A DNA stretch of 64,000 bases from Neorhizobium sp. NCHU2750 (GTDB taxonomy: Bacteria; Pseudomonadota; Alphaproteobacteria; Rhizobiales; Rhizobiaceae), in assembly GCF_003597675.1 (NCBI RefSeq), contig NZ_CP030828.1, forward strand, positions 62,001-126,000, read 5' to 3'. The notes beneath the pieces were generated by a model that was not told the DNA's origin, did not search any database, and was given only the letters and a program-made list of their open reading frames with translations. The position numbers were made by a program, and so were the translations under genes. Below are positions 45,327 through 53,953 of the stretch, one piece after another; position 1 is the stretch's first letter, and each line of letters starts with the position of its first letter.

Positions 45327-45372
45327 GTCGGTATCGTGTCCGCGGCGTTGGTTCCTAGCGCCAAACAAGGCT

Positions 45373-47127
45373 CTATGCCTGGCTGTAGCTCTGCCACAGC
45401 GAGGCATAGAGCCCGCTTTGCTGCAGCAGCTGTTCATGCCGCCCGCTCTCGGCGACCGTGCCGTCGCGCAGGACGACAATCTGCTGGGCGTGCATGATCG
45501 TGTGCAGGCGATGCGCCACGACCAGCAGGGTCTTGCCCTTGGCCAGCGAACGGATCGCATCCTGGATGGCAGCCTCGTTGTCCGGGTCGGTCATTGCCGT
45601 CGCTTCGTCGAGGATGATGATCGGTGCGTTCTTCAAAATGGCGCGGGCAATTGCCAGTCGCTGGCGTTCCCCGCCAGAAAGCTGGGTTCCGCCAGAGCCG
45701 ATCCGGGTCGAGTATCCCTGCGGAAGTGCGACGATGAAGTCATGCGCCATCGCGGCGCTCGCGGCCTGCTCGATCTCCTCGCGGCTGGCATCCGCCTTGC
45801 CGACCCGCAGATTGGCTTCGATCGTGTCGGAAAACAGGAACGTGTCCTGGAACACGAAGGCGACCGTCTGCATCAGTTGTTCAAGCGCCATGTCGCGCAG
45901 GTCGACGCCGCCGATCAGGATCCGGCCGGCGGAAACGTCGCGCATGCGGGCGACGAGGCTGGCCAGTGTGCTCTTGCCAGCGCCCGAGGGGCCGACCAGC
46001 GCCGTCATTTCTCCCGCCCGTGCGATCAGGTCGATCCCCTGCAGGACCTCCCGGTCCGGATAGGAAAAGGAGACGTTCTCGAAGCGGATATCGTGGCCGC
46101 CGAGCGGGCAGATCGTGCCGCTATCCGCCTGTTGCGGTTCTGCCAGGATATCGGCGACGAGGCGCGATCCGACGCTCAGATGGGCGAGGTGATGAAACTG
46201 GTTGAACAGCTTGAGCAGCGGCTGGCTGTAATTGGCGCCAAGGATGAGGAACAGGACAAGCGTCGGAAGGTCCGTCTGTCCCGCCTGGAAAAGCAGAAGG
46301 CCGGTCGGCAGGATGAAGACGATGTTGGTGAGCACCAGGGTGAAGAACGGTCCGCCGAGCGGCAGGTAGAGTCGCGTCATGTCGGCCTGCACCTGCGCAT
46401 AGTCGTCGATTGCCCGGGTCGCCACGCCAAGGGCCGGCCCGCTGCGGTTAAAGACCTTGAGTACCTGCATGCCGGCCAGGTAATCGGCGATGTCCGCGTT
46501 CATCCGGGCTCCGACGGCCATATAGGTGCCCGCAAGCCTTCCGCTGACCGTCATGGCACGACCGAGCAAGAGAAAGGACAGTGGGGTCACGAAGACCGCC
46601 GCAATCGCCAGCTGCCAGTCTGCGATAAATAGCCATGCCGAGACGGCAATCCAGGTCGACAGGGCGCTGACGCCGTCCGGTAGCCCATGAGCGAAGACCG
46701 ATTCCAGCTTTTCCGGCTCGTCGACCACCAAGCGTTTCGCCTCGGCGCTGGAACGGCCAGAAAAATAGCCGAGCGGCAGTCGGGCGATATGCTGGGACAG
46801 CTGCAACCGAAGCCGATGGATGGCGTCGAAGGCCGCGATATGGGCAAGGATTGTCGAGTAGGCGAACAGGCCGTAGCCAACGATAATGGCGGCGGCGGAC
46901 AGGGTGGAATGAAGCAGGAAAAGATCAATATCGGCGGTACCGTCGAGGATCGCAGTGACCAGCTGGCAGATCGACCAGACCGGCACGAGCTCTAGAAAGG
47001 CCGAGGCCGTTGCGGTGATCAGTGCGGCAACGAAACCGGCCTTTCCCCGTGCGGCGATATGGCCGGAAAGCAGGCGCAGGCTGGCAAGGTAGTCTGGCTT
47101 TTCGCTGGTCTTGTCGGAAGCGGGCAT
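45373..47127 (-). CDS. Exporter-fold ABC half-transporter, YbtP/YbtQ-like (first subunit)
   Basis: Membrane/ATPase protein of 584 residues. Membrane domain about 25-310; ATPase motifs GPSGAGKSTLASLVARM, FVFQDTFLFSDTI, LSGGERQRLAIARAIL and IIILDEATAMTDPDNE, the last resembling YbtP/YbtQ more than lipid exporters. It lies between the MFS gene (3 bp upstream) and the second subunit. Import of a xenosiderophore is inferred from the cluster content. Export cannot be excluded from this protein alone. Confidence 0.85.
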   Translation of the reverse strand: MPASDKTSEKPDYLASLRLLSGHIAARGKAGFVAALITATASAFLELVPVWSICQLVTAILDGTADIDLFLLHSTLSAAAIIVGYGLFAYSTILAHIAAFDAIHRLRLQLSQHIARLPLGYFSGRSSAEAKRLVVDEPEKLESVFAHGLPDGVSALSTWIAVSAWLFIADWQLAIAAVFVTPLSFLLLGRAMTVSGRLAGTYMAVGARMNADIADYLAGMQVLKVFNRSGPALGVATRAIDDYAQVQADMTRLYLPLGGPFFTLVLTNIVFILPTGLLLFQAGQTDLPTLVLFLILGANYSQPLLKLFNQFHHLAHLSVGSRLVADILAEPQQADSGTICPLGGHDIRFENVSFSYPDREVLQGIDLIARAGEMTALVGPSGAGKSTLASLVARMRDVSAGRILIGGVDLRDMALEQLMQTVAFVFQDTFLFSDTIEANLRVGKADASREEIEQAASAAMAHDFIVALPQGYSTRIGSGGTQLSGGERQRLAIARAILKNAPIIILDEATAMTDPDNEAAIQDAIRSLAKGKTLLVVAHRLHTIMHAQQIVVLRDGTVAESGRHEQLLQQSGLYASLWQSYSQA

Positions 47128-47130
47128 TGA

Positions 47131-48312
47131 TCAGATCTCGCGGGCGGCGAGGCTGGCGCGCGGCCAAGGCAGGCAGATTAGCCCGGCAGTGAGGGCGCAG
47201 CCGGTTGCGGCTGCGGCGAGTGTCGCACCATATCCCCCCGTCGCGGCAATGAAACCGCTCGCCATGAAGCCTGCAAGGGCCACAAGCGACATGACCGCGG
47301 ACAGGAAGGTGACTTCGGTGGCGGCCGCATCGCCATCGCCGGCGATCTTCAGGAACACCGTGTTCGATATCACGCCGAGCGCACAGATTGCCGAGAATAT
47401 CACGACGACGGAGGCAAGTGCGCCGCCCCACTCTCCGGTCAGCCGGGTTGCGCCGAGCAGGCCGAGGGTGATCACGGCGATGACGGCCGGGCCACCGGCC
47501 ATCAGTGTTCCGAGCGGGGTGCGGGTGCCGAGCCACCCGGCGAGCGGACCGGCAAGCGTGGCGGCAACGAGATTGCCCAGTCCGGCGGCGAGCCCGATCG
47601 AGGTCAGGTCGAAACCGAGATCGACAAGCCTGGGTTGGGTCATGGCAAACGCTACCGCGAGGCCGAACGTCGCCGGGGCGAGGGCCAGCATCACCGCCCA
47701 TGCGTTGCGGTTGGCGATGATCCGCAGACCGCCGCTGCGGATGGCAGGTCTCTGCTCGGAGCCTTTAACCAGCATCAGTACGGGCAAAAGCGCGAAGCTG
47801 ATGGCCGCAAGGCCCGCCAGCGAGGCGGTCCAGCCTATGCCCTGCACCAACAAAAGTGCGAGTGAACCGCCGATGATGTTGCCGACTGCCGTGCCCCAGC
47901 CGAACGCTGTCGCGCCCCAGGGCTTCTCAGCATCCCCCAGGACATCCGCCGAAAAACCGAGAATGACCGATCTCTGGGTTGCGGCAAATGCTGCAAGCAG
48001 CATGCCTGCGATCAGGATGCCGGCAAGGTTGCGCGCGGGATCCAGCACTGCCAGGATGACAAACAGCAGGCCGCTGCCGATCTGCGTTGCCACCAGCCAG
48101 AACCGCCGTCGCTCGATGCCCGCGGGCGCTCTGCGATCGACGAGCGGGGCCCACAGGAAGTTCACGGTGAAGGCGAAGAAGACGAGGCCGAAAAGCCCGA
48201 GCGTCTGAAGCGACGCCCCGTTCTGGCGTAGTACCGAAGGCACGGCACTATACAATAAGGAGACGGCAAAATACGGCTGGCACGACAGGAGCAGGATGAG
48301 CAGAAAACGCAT
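47131..48312 (-). CDS. MFS transporter, YbtX-like
   Basis: Membrane protein of 393 residues with about twelve hydrophobic segments in two halves separated by a charged stretch near residues 190-205 (VKGSEQRPAIRSGGLR). The N-terminus (LLSCQPYFAVSLLYSAVPSV) and LWAPLVDRRAP loop fit the AmpG/YbtX-like branch. YbtX accompanies the yersiniabactin importer, with an auxiliary role in metal uptake. The gene follows the receptor gene by 8 bp. Confidence 0.8.
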   Translation of the reverse strand: MRFLLILLLSCQPYFAVSLLYSAVPSVLRQNGASLQTLGLFGLVFFAFTVNFLWAPLVDRRAPAGIERRRFWLVATQIGSGLLFVILAVLDPARNLAGILIAGMLLAAFAATQRSVILGFSADVLGDAEKPWGATAFGWGTAVGNIIGGSLALLLVQGIGWTASLAGLAAISFALLPVLMLVKGSEQRPAIRSGGLRIIANRNAWAVMLALAPATFGLAVAFAMTQPRLVDLGFDLTSIGLAAGLGNLVAATLAGPLAGWLGTRTPLGTLMAGGPAVIAVITLGLLGATRLTGEWGGALASVVVIFSAICALGVISNTVFLKIAGDGDAAATEVTFLSAVMSLVALAGFMASGFIAATGGYGATLAAAATGCALTAGLICLPWPRASLAAREI

Positions 48313-48320
48313 AGCGGCGC

Positions 48321-50540
48321 TCAGAACTTGATCTCGACGCCGGCCCCGACAACTCGGCCGAGGCCCGGGCTGACCGCCTGTATGGTCGGCGTGTAGGACG
48401 TTCCAGCAAGCTCCACCTTGTCATCGAAGACGTTACGGCCGAAAGCATAGATGCTGAAGTTTTCCTTCTCCCAGCCGACCCGCGCATTAACGATGTGGTA
48501 GTTCTTCAGGTCGAAGCTGTTCGAGACATCGGCCGGCCGCCTTCCTCCGGTGAACTGGAATTCGGAGGTCGAGACGAGCTCGCCTTCAAGGCCGTAATCG
48601 TCCAGCGCCAGCCGATGGGTGAGGCCGAGCGAGCCCGACCACTCGGGGACACCCGGCAGCCGTCCGCCATTGCTTGCGCCGGAGGCGTCACCAGCATCGA
48701 CATTGACGAATTCGGCGCGCGTGTAACCGACGCCGGCATGCAGTTCCAAGCCATCTGCAACCTCGGCGCGGGCCGAGGCTTCAAATCCCCAGGTCCGGTA
48801 GTCGAGTGCGGCGATGGCAAACTGGCTGGCGGTGAGATCGAAATAGTTCACATGGCCATTCTTCACGTCGTTGTAGAACACCGATCCTTCGAGCGTCAGG
48901 CTGCCGTCGAGAAGCGTGTGACGGGTGCCGATCTCATAGGTCCAGTTGGACGAGGGCGGGTAGGAGGAGACAGCCTGCCCGTAGACGGCATCGATGTTAA
49001 AATAGGGGAAACCGGGGCCTGAATGTCCCTGTTTGACCGAAGCGTAATAGAGGTGTTCTTCGCTGGGTTTGAAGCTGAGGGTCAGGCCGCCGGCGAGATA
49101 ACCGCCATCGGTCTTGCCGCTTTCGGAAAAGTAAGGGACCGTGCCGGCAGCACCGTTTGAAACGTAATAGCCGTCGCGGGATACGCTTTCATATCCGGCC
49201 CTTAGGCCGGGCGTCAGGAAGACGGTGTCGGTTAGCGGAATGTCTATTTCGCCGAAGACGGAATAGTCCTGCAGGTCCAGCTTAGAATCGTAGAGTCCGT
49301 TCTGCGTCACTCCGAACGAGTTGGAATTCGTGCCGTGATGATGGAAGCGGGAATCGTAGACGCTGATGCCGCCCGTCCAGCGATACTCGTCGCCTTCCTT
49401 GGAGGAGGCCCGCACCTCGCCCGACCAGGCCTTTTCCTCGAACCGATAGTCGGTGCAATCGCTGCAGGTGGTGGAGGAAAAGGCGGTGGCCGGCAGTCCA
49501 AACATCGGGCCGTAGATCAACCCATCGGTATTGTCGGAATCCATGTACGAAACAATGTTTTGGTAGCCGAGCGTGCCCGTTAGGTCGAAGGCGTCGAACT
49601 CGTGCTTGATCTCAATGCTGCCAATGCCGAGGTTGCGATCGAAGCCTAGCGGCTTGTCGAGCATCACAGCCGGATATTGGGAACTGTCGCGCAGGATGTA
49701 GTTGAACGTCTTGCGCTCGTCCCGTTCGAAGTAGCCTGTCGCCGTGATCGTAGTGTTGTCGCCGGCAAACCAGCGCAGCGAACCGCGACCGGCGGCAATA
49801 TTTCGGTCGGGCAGGTCGGAACCGTCGGTGAGGTTCTTCACGTCGCCCTTGCCGCCGGTGAGCCGGATGGCGCCGCGTCCATTGAGGACGTCGGGCAGGA
49901 TTTCTCCACCGGCGATCAGGTCGGTCAAGTATTCATTGTTGCTTCCGTATTCGCCGCGCACCCTAATGTCCCGTGTACCGTCTGGCTCTCCGGTGACGAT
50001 GTTGATCGTGCCGCCCTGCGATGCCCGTCCGAACAGCACGTTCTGCGGGCCGCGCAGCACTTCGACTCGGGTGACGTCCAGATATTGCTGGCTGCCCGAA
50101 TACATCGATATCGGCATGCCGTTCTGGGCATAGCTGATGGTGGAATCGAAGGGGTTCATCGGGAAGCTGAGCGTGCCGACGCCGCGGATTGCGCCGAAGG
50201 CGAACAGCGGATTGCCGACATCGTTGACATTGTAGTTCGGGATGTTGCGCGATACGTCGACTGAGGCATTGGACGGGCTTTCGAGCATGATGGTCGCCGA
50301 ACTGGCAAGGCCGACACTGACGGGTACGCTGGAGATATCTTCCGCATCGCGGCGCGCGGTGATGGTGATCGGCTTCAGCGTCGTGGCATCGGATCCAGTG
50401 TCGGCGGAGGTCTGCCCGGCCTCCTGCGCCCACAGCGGCGATGCCGAGCCAACAAGCGCTGCGACGGCGACGGACGCGAGCAGCAACTTTGCGCGCTCCA
50501 GGTTCTGATCGTGTTGGCGATGGAAGGTGTGACCGCGCAT
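48321..50540 (-). CDS. TonB-dependent siderophore receptor, FyuA-like
   Basis: Outer-membrane receptor of 739 residues. Signal peptide ends near residue 38 (SASPLWAQE); TonB box ITITARR near 55; plug domain with RGPQNVLFGRASQGGTINIV; beta-barrel to the C-terminal VVGAGVEIKF, which ends in Phe as usual. No STN signalling domain, so it is not part of a sigma/anti-sigma cascade. Control is more likely through the adjacent AraC-type regulator. Confidence 0.9.
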   Translation of the reverse strand: MRGHTFHRQHDQNLERAKLLLASVAVAALVGSASPLWAQEAGQTSADTGSDATTLKPITITARRDAEDISSVPVSVGLASSATIMLESPSNASVDVSRNIPNYNVNDVGNPLFAFGAIRGVGTLSFPMNPFDSTISYAQNGMPISMYSGSQQYLDVTRVEVLRGPQNVLFGRASQGGTINIVTGEPDGTRDIRVRGEYGSNNEYLTDLIAGGEILPDVLNGRGAIRLTGGKGDVKNLTDGSDLPDRNIAAGRGSLRWFAGDNTTITATGYFERDERKTFNYILRDSSQYPAVMLDKPLGFDRNLGIGSIEIKHEFDAFDLTGTLGYQNIVSYMDSDNTDGLIYGPMFGLPATAFSSTTCSDCTDYRFEEKAWSGEVRASSKEGDEYRWTGGISVYDSRFHHHGTNSNSFGVTQNGLYDSKLDLQDYSVFGEIDIPLTDTVFLTPGLRAGYESVSRDGYYVSNGAAGTVPYFSESGKTDGGYLAGGLTLSFKPSEEHLYYASVKQGHSGPGFPYFNIDAVYGQAVSSYPPSSNWTYEIGTRHTLLDGSLTLEGSVFYNDVKNGHVNYFDLTASQFAIAALDYRTWGFEASARAEVADGLELHAGVGYTRAEFVNVDAGDASGASNGGRLPGVPEWSGSLGLTHRLALDDYGLEGELVSTSEFQFTGGRRPADVSNSFDLKNYHIVNARVGWEKENFSIYAFGRNVFDDKVELAGTSYTPTIQAVSPGLGRVVGAGVEIKF

Positions 50541-50620
50541 GATGCCCCCGAAATAGAAATCATGACAAGTCTGGTAGACTTTCGCTAGGCGAGGGACAAT
50601 GCAATTGGGCGATGCGTCAG

Positions 50621-50654
50621 GCCAAGAAAACGATGCGAGAAGCCAAGGGGAACG
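50621..50654. promoter_or_regulatory. Tandem repeat, candidate AraC-type operator
   Basis: GCCAAGAAAACG (50621-50632) and GCCAAGGGGAACG (50642-50654) are direct repeats starting 21 bp apart, two helical turns, 81 bp upstream of the receptor gene start on the minus strand. This phasing is typical for AraC-family sites; the AraC-type gene lies next to it. Confidence 0.45.
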
Positions 50655-50700
50655 CCCCGAACGATCTGTCCCTAAAAAAGATCGACATCGGGTGGCTATT

Positions 50701-51621
50701 TCAATTTTGTTTCAATGACTTGGGATTAACGCCGAAGCGACGACGAAAGGCGGAGGAGAAGTTTGTCGGATGCTGGTAGCCGGTGAGCCAGGCTGCTTCG
50801 GCAACCGACCAGCCCTCCCGCTCAATGCCGTGCCGAGCTCTCTGCAAACGTTTCTCCGCGAGAAAACCGAACACCGTTTGGCCGGTGAGCGCGTGGAATT
50901 TGGTTTTGAACGAGGAAAGGCTCATGCCGGCCTTGCGGGCAAGCTCTGTAAGGTGGTGCTCCTTTTCGAGGCTGGCTTCCAGATAGTCGCAGATCTGCTG
51001 GATCTTAGCCCGGTCGCCTCGAGCCGGCAGTTGGCCATGTCTCTGGTTCAGCCATTGGGCCAGAACTTCAAGCGCACAGCTTTCCGCAACCAGCTTGTCC
51101 GAAAGGCGGTTCAGCGAGCCGCGAAGCAGTTGGTTGGCGAGGGCACTGGTGCGTTCGGTGGCAGGCGTCAGGGCAAGCTGGGTGGATTGCGTGCGCCGGT
51201 CGATCTCGTCGGCAAGATCGGCGTCCATGATTGCCTCGGCCGACGCCTGGATCACCAGCAGTCTGTTTTGCTCGCCCCGTTGGGTCTCGGTCAGCAGGGT
51301 CATGGTGTCGGCGGCGGAAACTGCTGCGATCATGCCCGGGTCGAGGAAAAACGAGCGGCCATTGTCGAGCGCATAGATGAGGCGGCTGCCCGCAAGTGAG
51401 CAGATCAGAGTCGCGGAGCGCGTCAGCGTGCCCGTGCGGGTACTCTGCCGGAGGGAGAGCATTTCTGCGGTGCAGACCTGCAATCCGCTGACGAGCCGCC
51501 GGTCATGGACTGAGCCGCAGAAGGCGGAGCTTTCGTCCTGTTCGGCAGACGTCACAGTTCCCTGGTATCCCCAGCGGCGGGCAATATCCAGAAAATGCTG
51601 ATCGTCGATATTCTGTCGCAC
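50701..51621 (-). CDS. AraC-family regulator, YbtA/PchR-like
   Basis: Regulator of 306 residues. N-terminal effector region; C-terminal AraC DNA-binding domain (about 205-303) with LTELARKAGMSLSSFKTKFH and VAEAAWLTGYQHPTNFSSAF, ending in RRRFGVNPKSLKQN. It precedes the receptor and importer genes in the same direction. YbtA and PchR activate their uptake genes when the ferric siderophore is present, and the same logic is inferred here. Confidence 0.87.
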   Translation of the reverse strand: MRQNIDDQHFLDIARRWGYQGTVTSAEQDESSAFCGSVHDRRLVSGLQVCTAEMLSLRQSTRTGTLTRSATLICSLAGSRLIYALDNGRSFFLDPGMIAAVSAADTMTLLTETQRGEQNRLLVIQASAEAIMDADLADEIDRRTQSTQLALTPATERTSALANQLLRGSLNRLSDKLVAESCALEVLAQWLNQRHGQLPARGDRAKIQQICDYLEASLEKEHHLTELARKAGMSLSSFKTKFHALTGQTVFGFLAEKRLQRARHGIEREGWSVAEAAWLTGYQHPTNFSSAFRRRFGVNPKSLKQN

Positions 51622-52256
51622 TCACCCACCATTAAAAAGTGGAGTATAGTTATCATATTTAATGACGATATCAACCTTGATGATTTCCTCATTGCCGCGA
51701 AAATCACCGAGTTCGGCAGCCTGCCATGTGTGCGCAGGCCGACCCGCATGAAAGGTATTTACCACGGATATTTTAATCGTTTTCCAACGGTTCAACGACA
51801 TTTGGGCAGGAGATGCCCGGTGTGTTCGGAACTGGCTCCGCGAAAGATCTCGACCTCAATTGTCTTACGGCTGGGCATGCGCTCAAGCTTGCAGAAGCCA
51901 TTCGACAGCTTTTTTCCTCCGATTTGCCGAGCTTTTCACCATGAAAGCATGCACTTAGCTAGAAGCTACGAACCCGCCAACGGTTTGTGTCCTTTCATGA
52001 GCCTAACTCAGCATACGTGGTGTATTTGCGCAACATCAGCTGCAAAAATCATGAGCGTAATTATCCACAAATATGCCATCTCGCCCGTCACCTCGGATAT
52101 TTCTACGTATTTACAGATAGTTATTTAGAATGCCTTTCCTCAGCCTCGTCTTCCTTAAGCTCTAGAGTTGAGGCAAATCCGATTGCGGTCGGTCCGAGGC
52201 AAGGGTAGGCCTCGCAGGCCCGCGTTCTGAGCGGGGCGTTTCGGGTGCGGGGTTAT
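51622..52256. other. Intergenic region between the two iron-uptake clusters
   Basis: AT-richer than its surroundings, with promoter-like sequence near 51640-51670. An open plus-strand frame covers much of it, but composition and sequence look non-coding. A short stretch (LDDFLIAAKITEFGSL) faintly recalls the start of a LysR protein and could be a remnant. No RNA gene seen. Confidence 0.4.
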
Positions 52257-52772
52257 ATGTCCGGTTGGCGCGAAAGAATTGGGTCTCTTTTCCAGACGCA
52301 TCATCAAAAGATGGAATCGTTTCTCCGGCGTAAGGGGGCCAATGCCGATCTGGCGGCGGATCTGGTTCAGGACGTCTTTGCCAGAACGCTTGCCGCGGGG
52401 CCCCGCGCGAGTGAAACCGATGACGTCCGCGTTCTTTACGCGTCGGCGCGCAATGCAGTGATAGAGAGCCATCGGTCACAACGCCGGCGAGGCGATATTC
52501 TCTCCTCCCTTGTTCCCGAGCAGTTGACTTGCGATATTCCATCTCCAGAAGATCGGCTTGAGGCAAGGCAGACACTGAGAGCACTCGATATCGCGCTGGC
52601 GGAGCTTTCGCCGCGATGCCGCGAGATCTTTCTTCTCCGACGGGTCGAAGGGCTGTCCAACAGTGAGATTGCCCGGCGGCAGGGTATTTCCATCAACAGT
52701 GTCGAAAAACACATCGCTCGTGCACTTCGCCATTGCCAGAAATGCCTGGCGGGCGATCGCGCTAATTCCTGA
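52257..52772 (+). CDS. ECF sigma factor, FecI-like
   Basis: Sigma factor of 171 residues (GTG 52245 would add four). Region 2: MESFLRRKGANADLAADLVQ then DVFARTLAAGP. Region 4: LAELSPRCREIFLLRRVEGL, SNSEIARRQGISINSVEKHI. The sigma70_r2/r4 pair and its position before fecR and a TonB receptor with an STN domain define a FecI-type cell-surface signalling system. It should direct transcription of the receptor gene when ferric siderophore is bound outside. Confidence 0.9.
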   Translation: MSGWRERIGSLFQTHHQKMESFLRRKGANADLAADLVQDVFARTLAAGPRASETDDVRVLYASARNAVIESHRSQRRRGDILSSLVPEQLTCDIPSPEDRLEARQTLRALDIALAELSPRCREIFLLRRVEGLSNSEIARRQGISINSVEKHIARALRHCQKCLAGDRANS

Positions 52773-52838
52773 TTTTTTAGGGGGACGCGCACGGTATTTC
52801 CCTCCCCGCCCGTTATCCGTTAGAGAAGCAGGCTGACA

Positions 52839-53831
52839 GTGCTCCAGCCGGAGGTGGAGAGCGACGAGGCGATCGAGATGAGCGGCGAAGAACCGACAGA
52901 TGAACAGCGCGAGGAAGCCGCACTCTGGCTCGCAAAGCGAACAGGCGGTTCGTTCGATCAGGCTGAAGCCAAAGTGTTCGATGACTGGCTGAACGCAGAT
53001 CTGCGCCATCGCCGTGCATTTGACGACGTAAGGGTGCTCTATGCCCGACTGGAAGAGCCGGCACATCGCTTTGTCGCGGCCGCGCCGATACGCCGACGCA
53101 TTATTGCGCGCCTGCAGCCGCGCTGGACTTGGCTTGTTCCCCCGCTTGCGGCAGGAACGGCCCTCTGTTCCATCGCTTGGCTGGCTCCGGATATCATGCA
53201 GAACTGGCAAGCAGATATCGTGACAGGCACAGAGATCGTCACCACGGTCGCCTTGCCGGATGGCTCAATTACTCGCCTCGGGGCAGACACGGCTGTCTCG
53301 CTCGAATTCCACGACGGGATGCGTCAGGTAAGGATTTTCCGTGGAGAGGCCTATTTCGAGGTCAAGCACGATGTTCCCGGGCGGTTCACAGTCCTCGCCG
53401 GGGCCGACAAGGTCCGAGATATCGGCACGAAATTCAACGTCGATCTGGATGGAGGACGGACCGGTGTGATCGTCGCCGAGGGTGCGGTCGAGGTCGCCGG
53501 ATCTGATGACGCTACCGGCCTCGTTCTGCGGCAGGGTGACGAGGTTGCGATATTGGGCGGTCGTGTCGGCGCCGTCAGCAAGGTCGATACCAATATCGCA
53601 TTGTCCTGGCTCGGCGGACGCCTCGTCGTACAGGGCGCCAAGGTCGAAAGTCTTGTCCGCGAACTGCAGCGACACTCTAAGGGAAGGGTGGTCGTCATCG
53701 GTGCTGTGGCTGACCGAACGGTCTCCGGAACGTTCTCACTCGCTGATGTCGATGGTTCCATTTCGACGATTGCTGATGCCGTCGGCGGTTCGGTCACCCG
53801 CATTGGTCCACTCCTCACCATCCTTCACTGA
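52839..53831 (+). CDS. FecR-like anti-sigma/sigma regulator
   Basis: Inner-membrane regulator of 330 residues (GTG 52839; ATG 52878 is an alternative). N-terminal DUF4880-type cytoplasmic segment (ALWLAKRTGGSFDQAEAKVF, RRAFDDVRVL), one membrane segment near 105-125 (WLVPPLAAGTALCSIAWLAP), then the periplasmic FecR domain (VALPDGSITRLGADTAVSLE, FRGEAYFEVKHD, VRDIGTKFNV) and a C-terminal STN-like part that contacts the receptor. It is cotranscribed with the sigma gene. Confidence 0.9.
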   Translation: MLQPEVESDEAIEMSGEEPTDEQREEAALWLAKRTGGSFDQAEAKVFDDWLNADLRHRRAFDDVRVLYARLEEPAHRFVAAAPIRRRIIARLQPRWTWLVPPLAAGTALCSIAWLAPDIMQNWQADIVTGTEIVTTVALPDGSITRLGADTAVSLEFHDGMRQVRIFRGEAYFEVKHDVPGRFTVLAGADKVRDIGTKFNVDLDGGRTGVIVAEGAVEVAGSDDATGLVLRQGDEVAILGGRVGAVSKVDTNIALSWLGGRLVVQGAKVESLVRELQRHSKGRVVVIGAVADRTVSGTFSLADVDGSISTIADAVGGSVTRIGPLLTILH

Positions 53832-53833
53832 AA

Positions 53834-53860
53834 TGCGGTGGTGTTAACCGCAATTTTTTT
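53834..53860 (+). terminator. Terminator between fecR-like and receptor genes
   Basis: Stem TGCGGT (53834-53839) / ACCGCA (53847-53852) followed by A and seven T residues. It starts two bases after the fecR stop. It separates regulatory genes from the receptor, which should then have its own promoter in the remaining 90 bp. Confidence 0.6.
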
Positions 53861-53953
53861 GCATCGCACAGACACGGCACCGATCATGTCGCCCGTTTTC
53901 ATATCTGAGAGGCCGCTGGAGCGGTTTGAAGTATGAGAGCGTAGGAGCGAATA

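Noticed and set aside
52061..52069. Perfect DnaA box TTATCCACA
   Set aside because: Only one copy was seen, with no AT-rich unwinding region or replication gene, so it does not support an origin.
51595..52128. 177-residue plus-strand frame in the gap between iron clusters
   Set aside because: The sequence is not protein-like beyond a short LysR-like phrase, has no ribosome-binding site and overlaps the AraC gene start. Kept only as a possible remnant in the intergenic entry.
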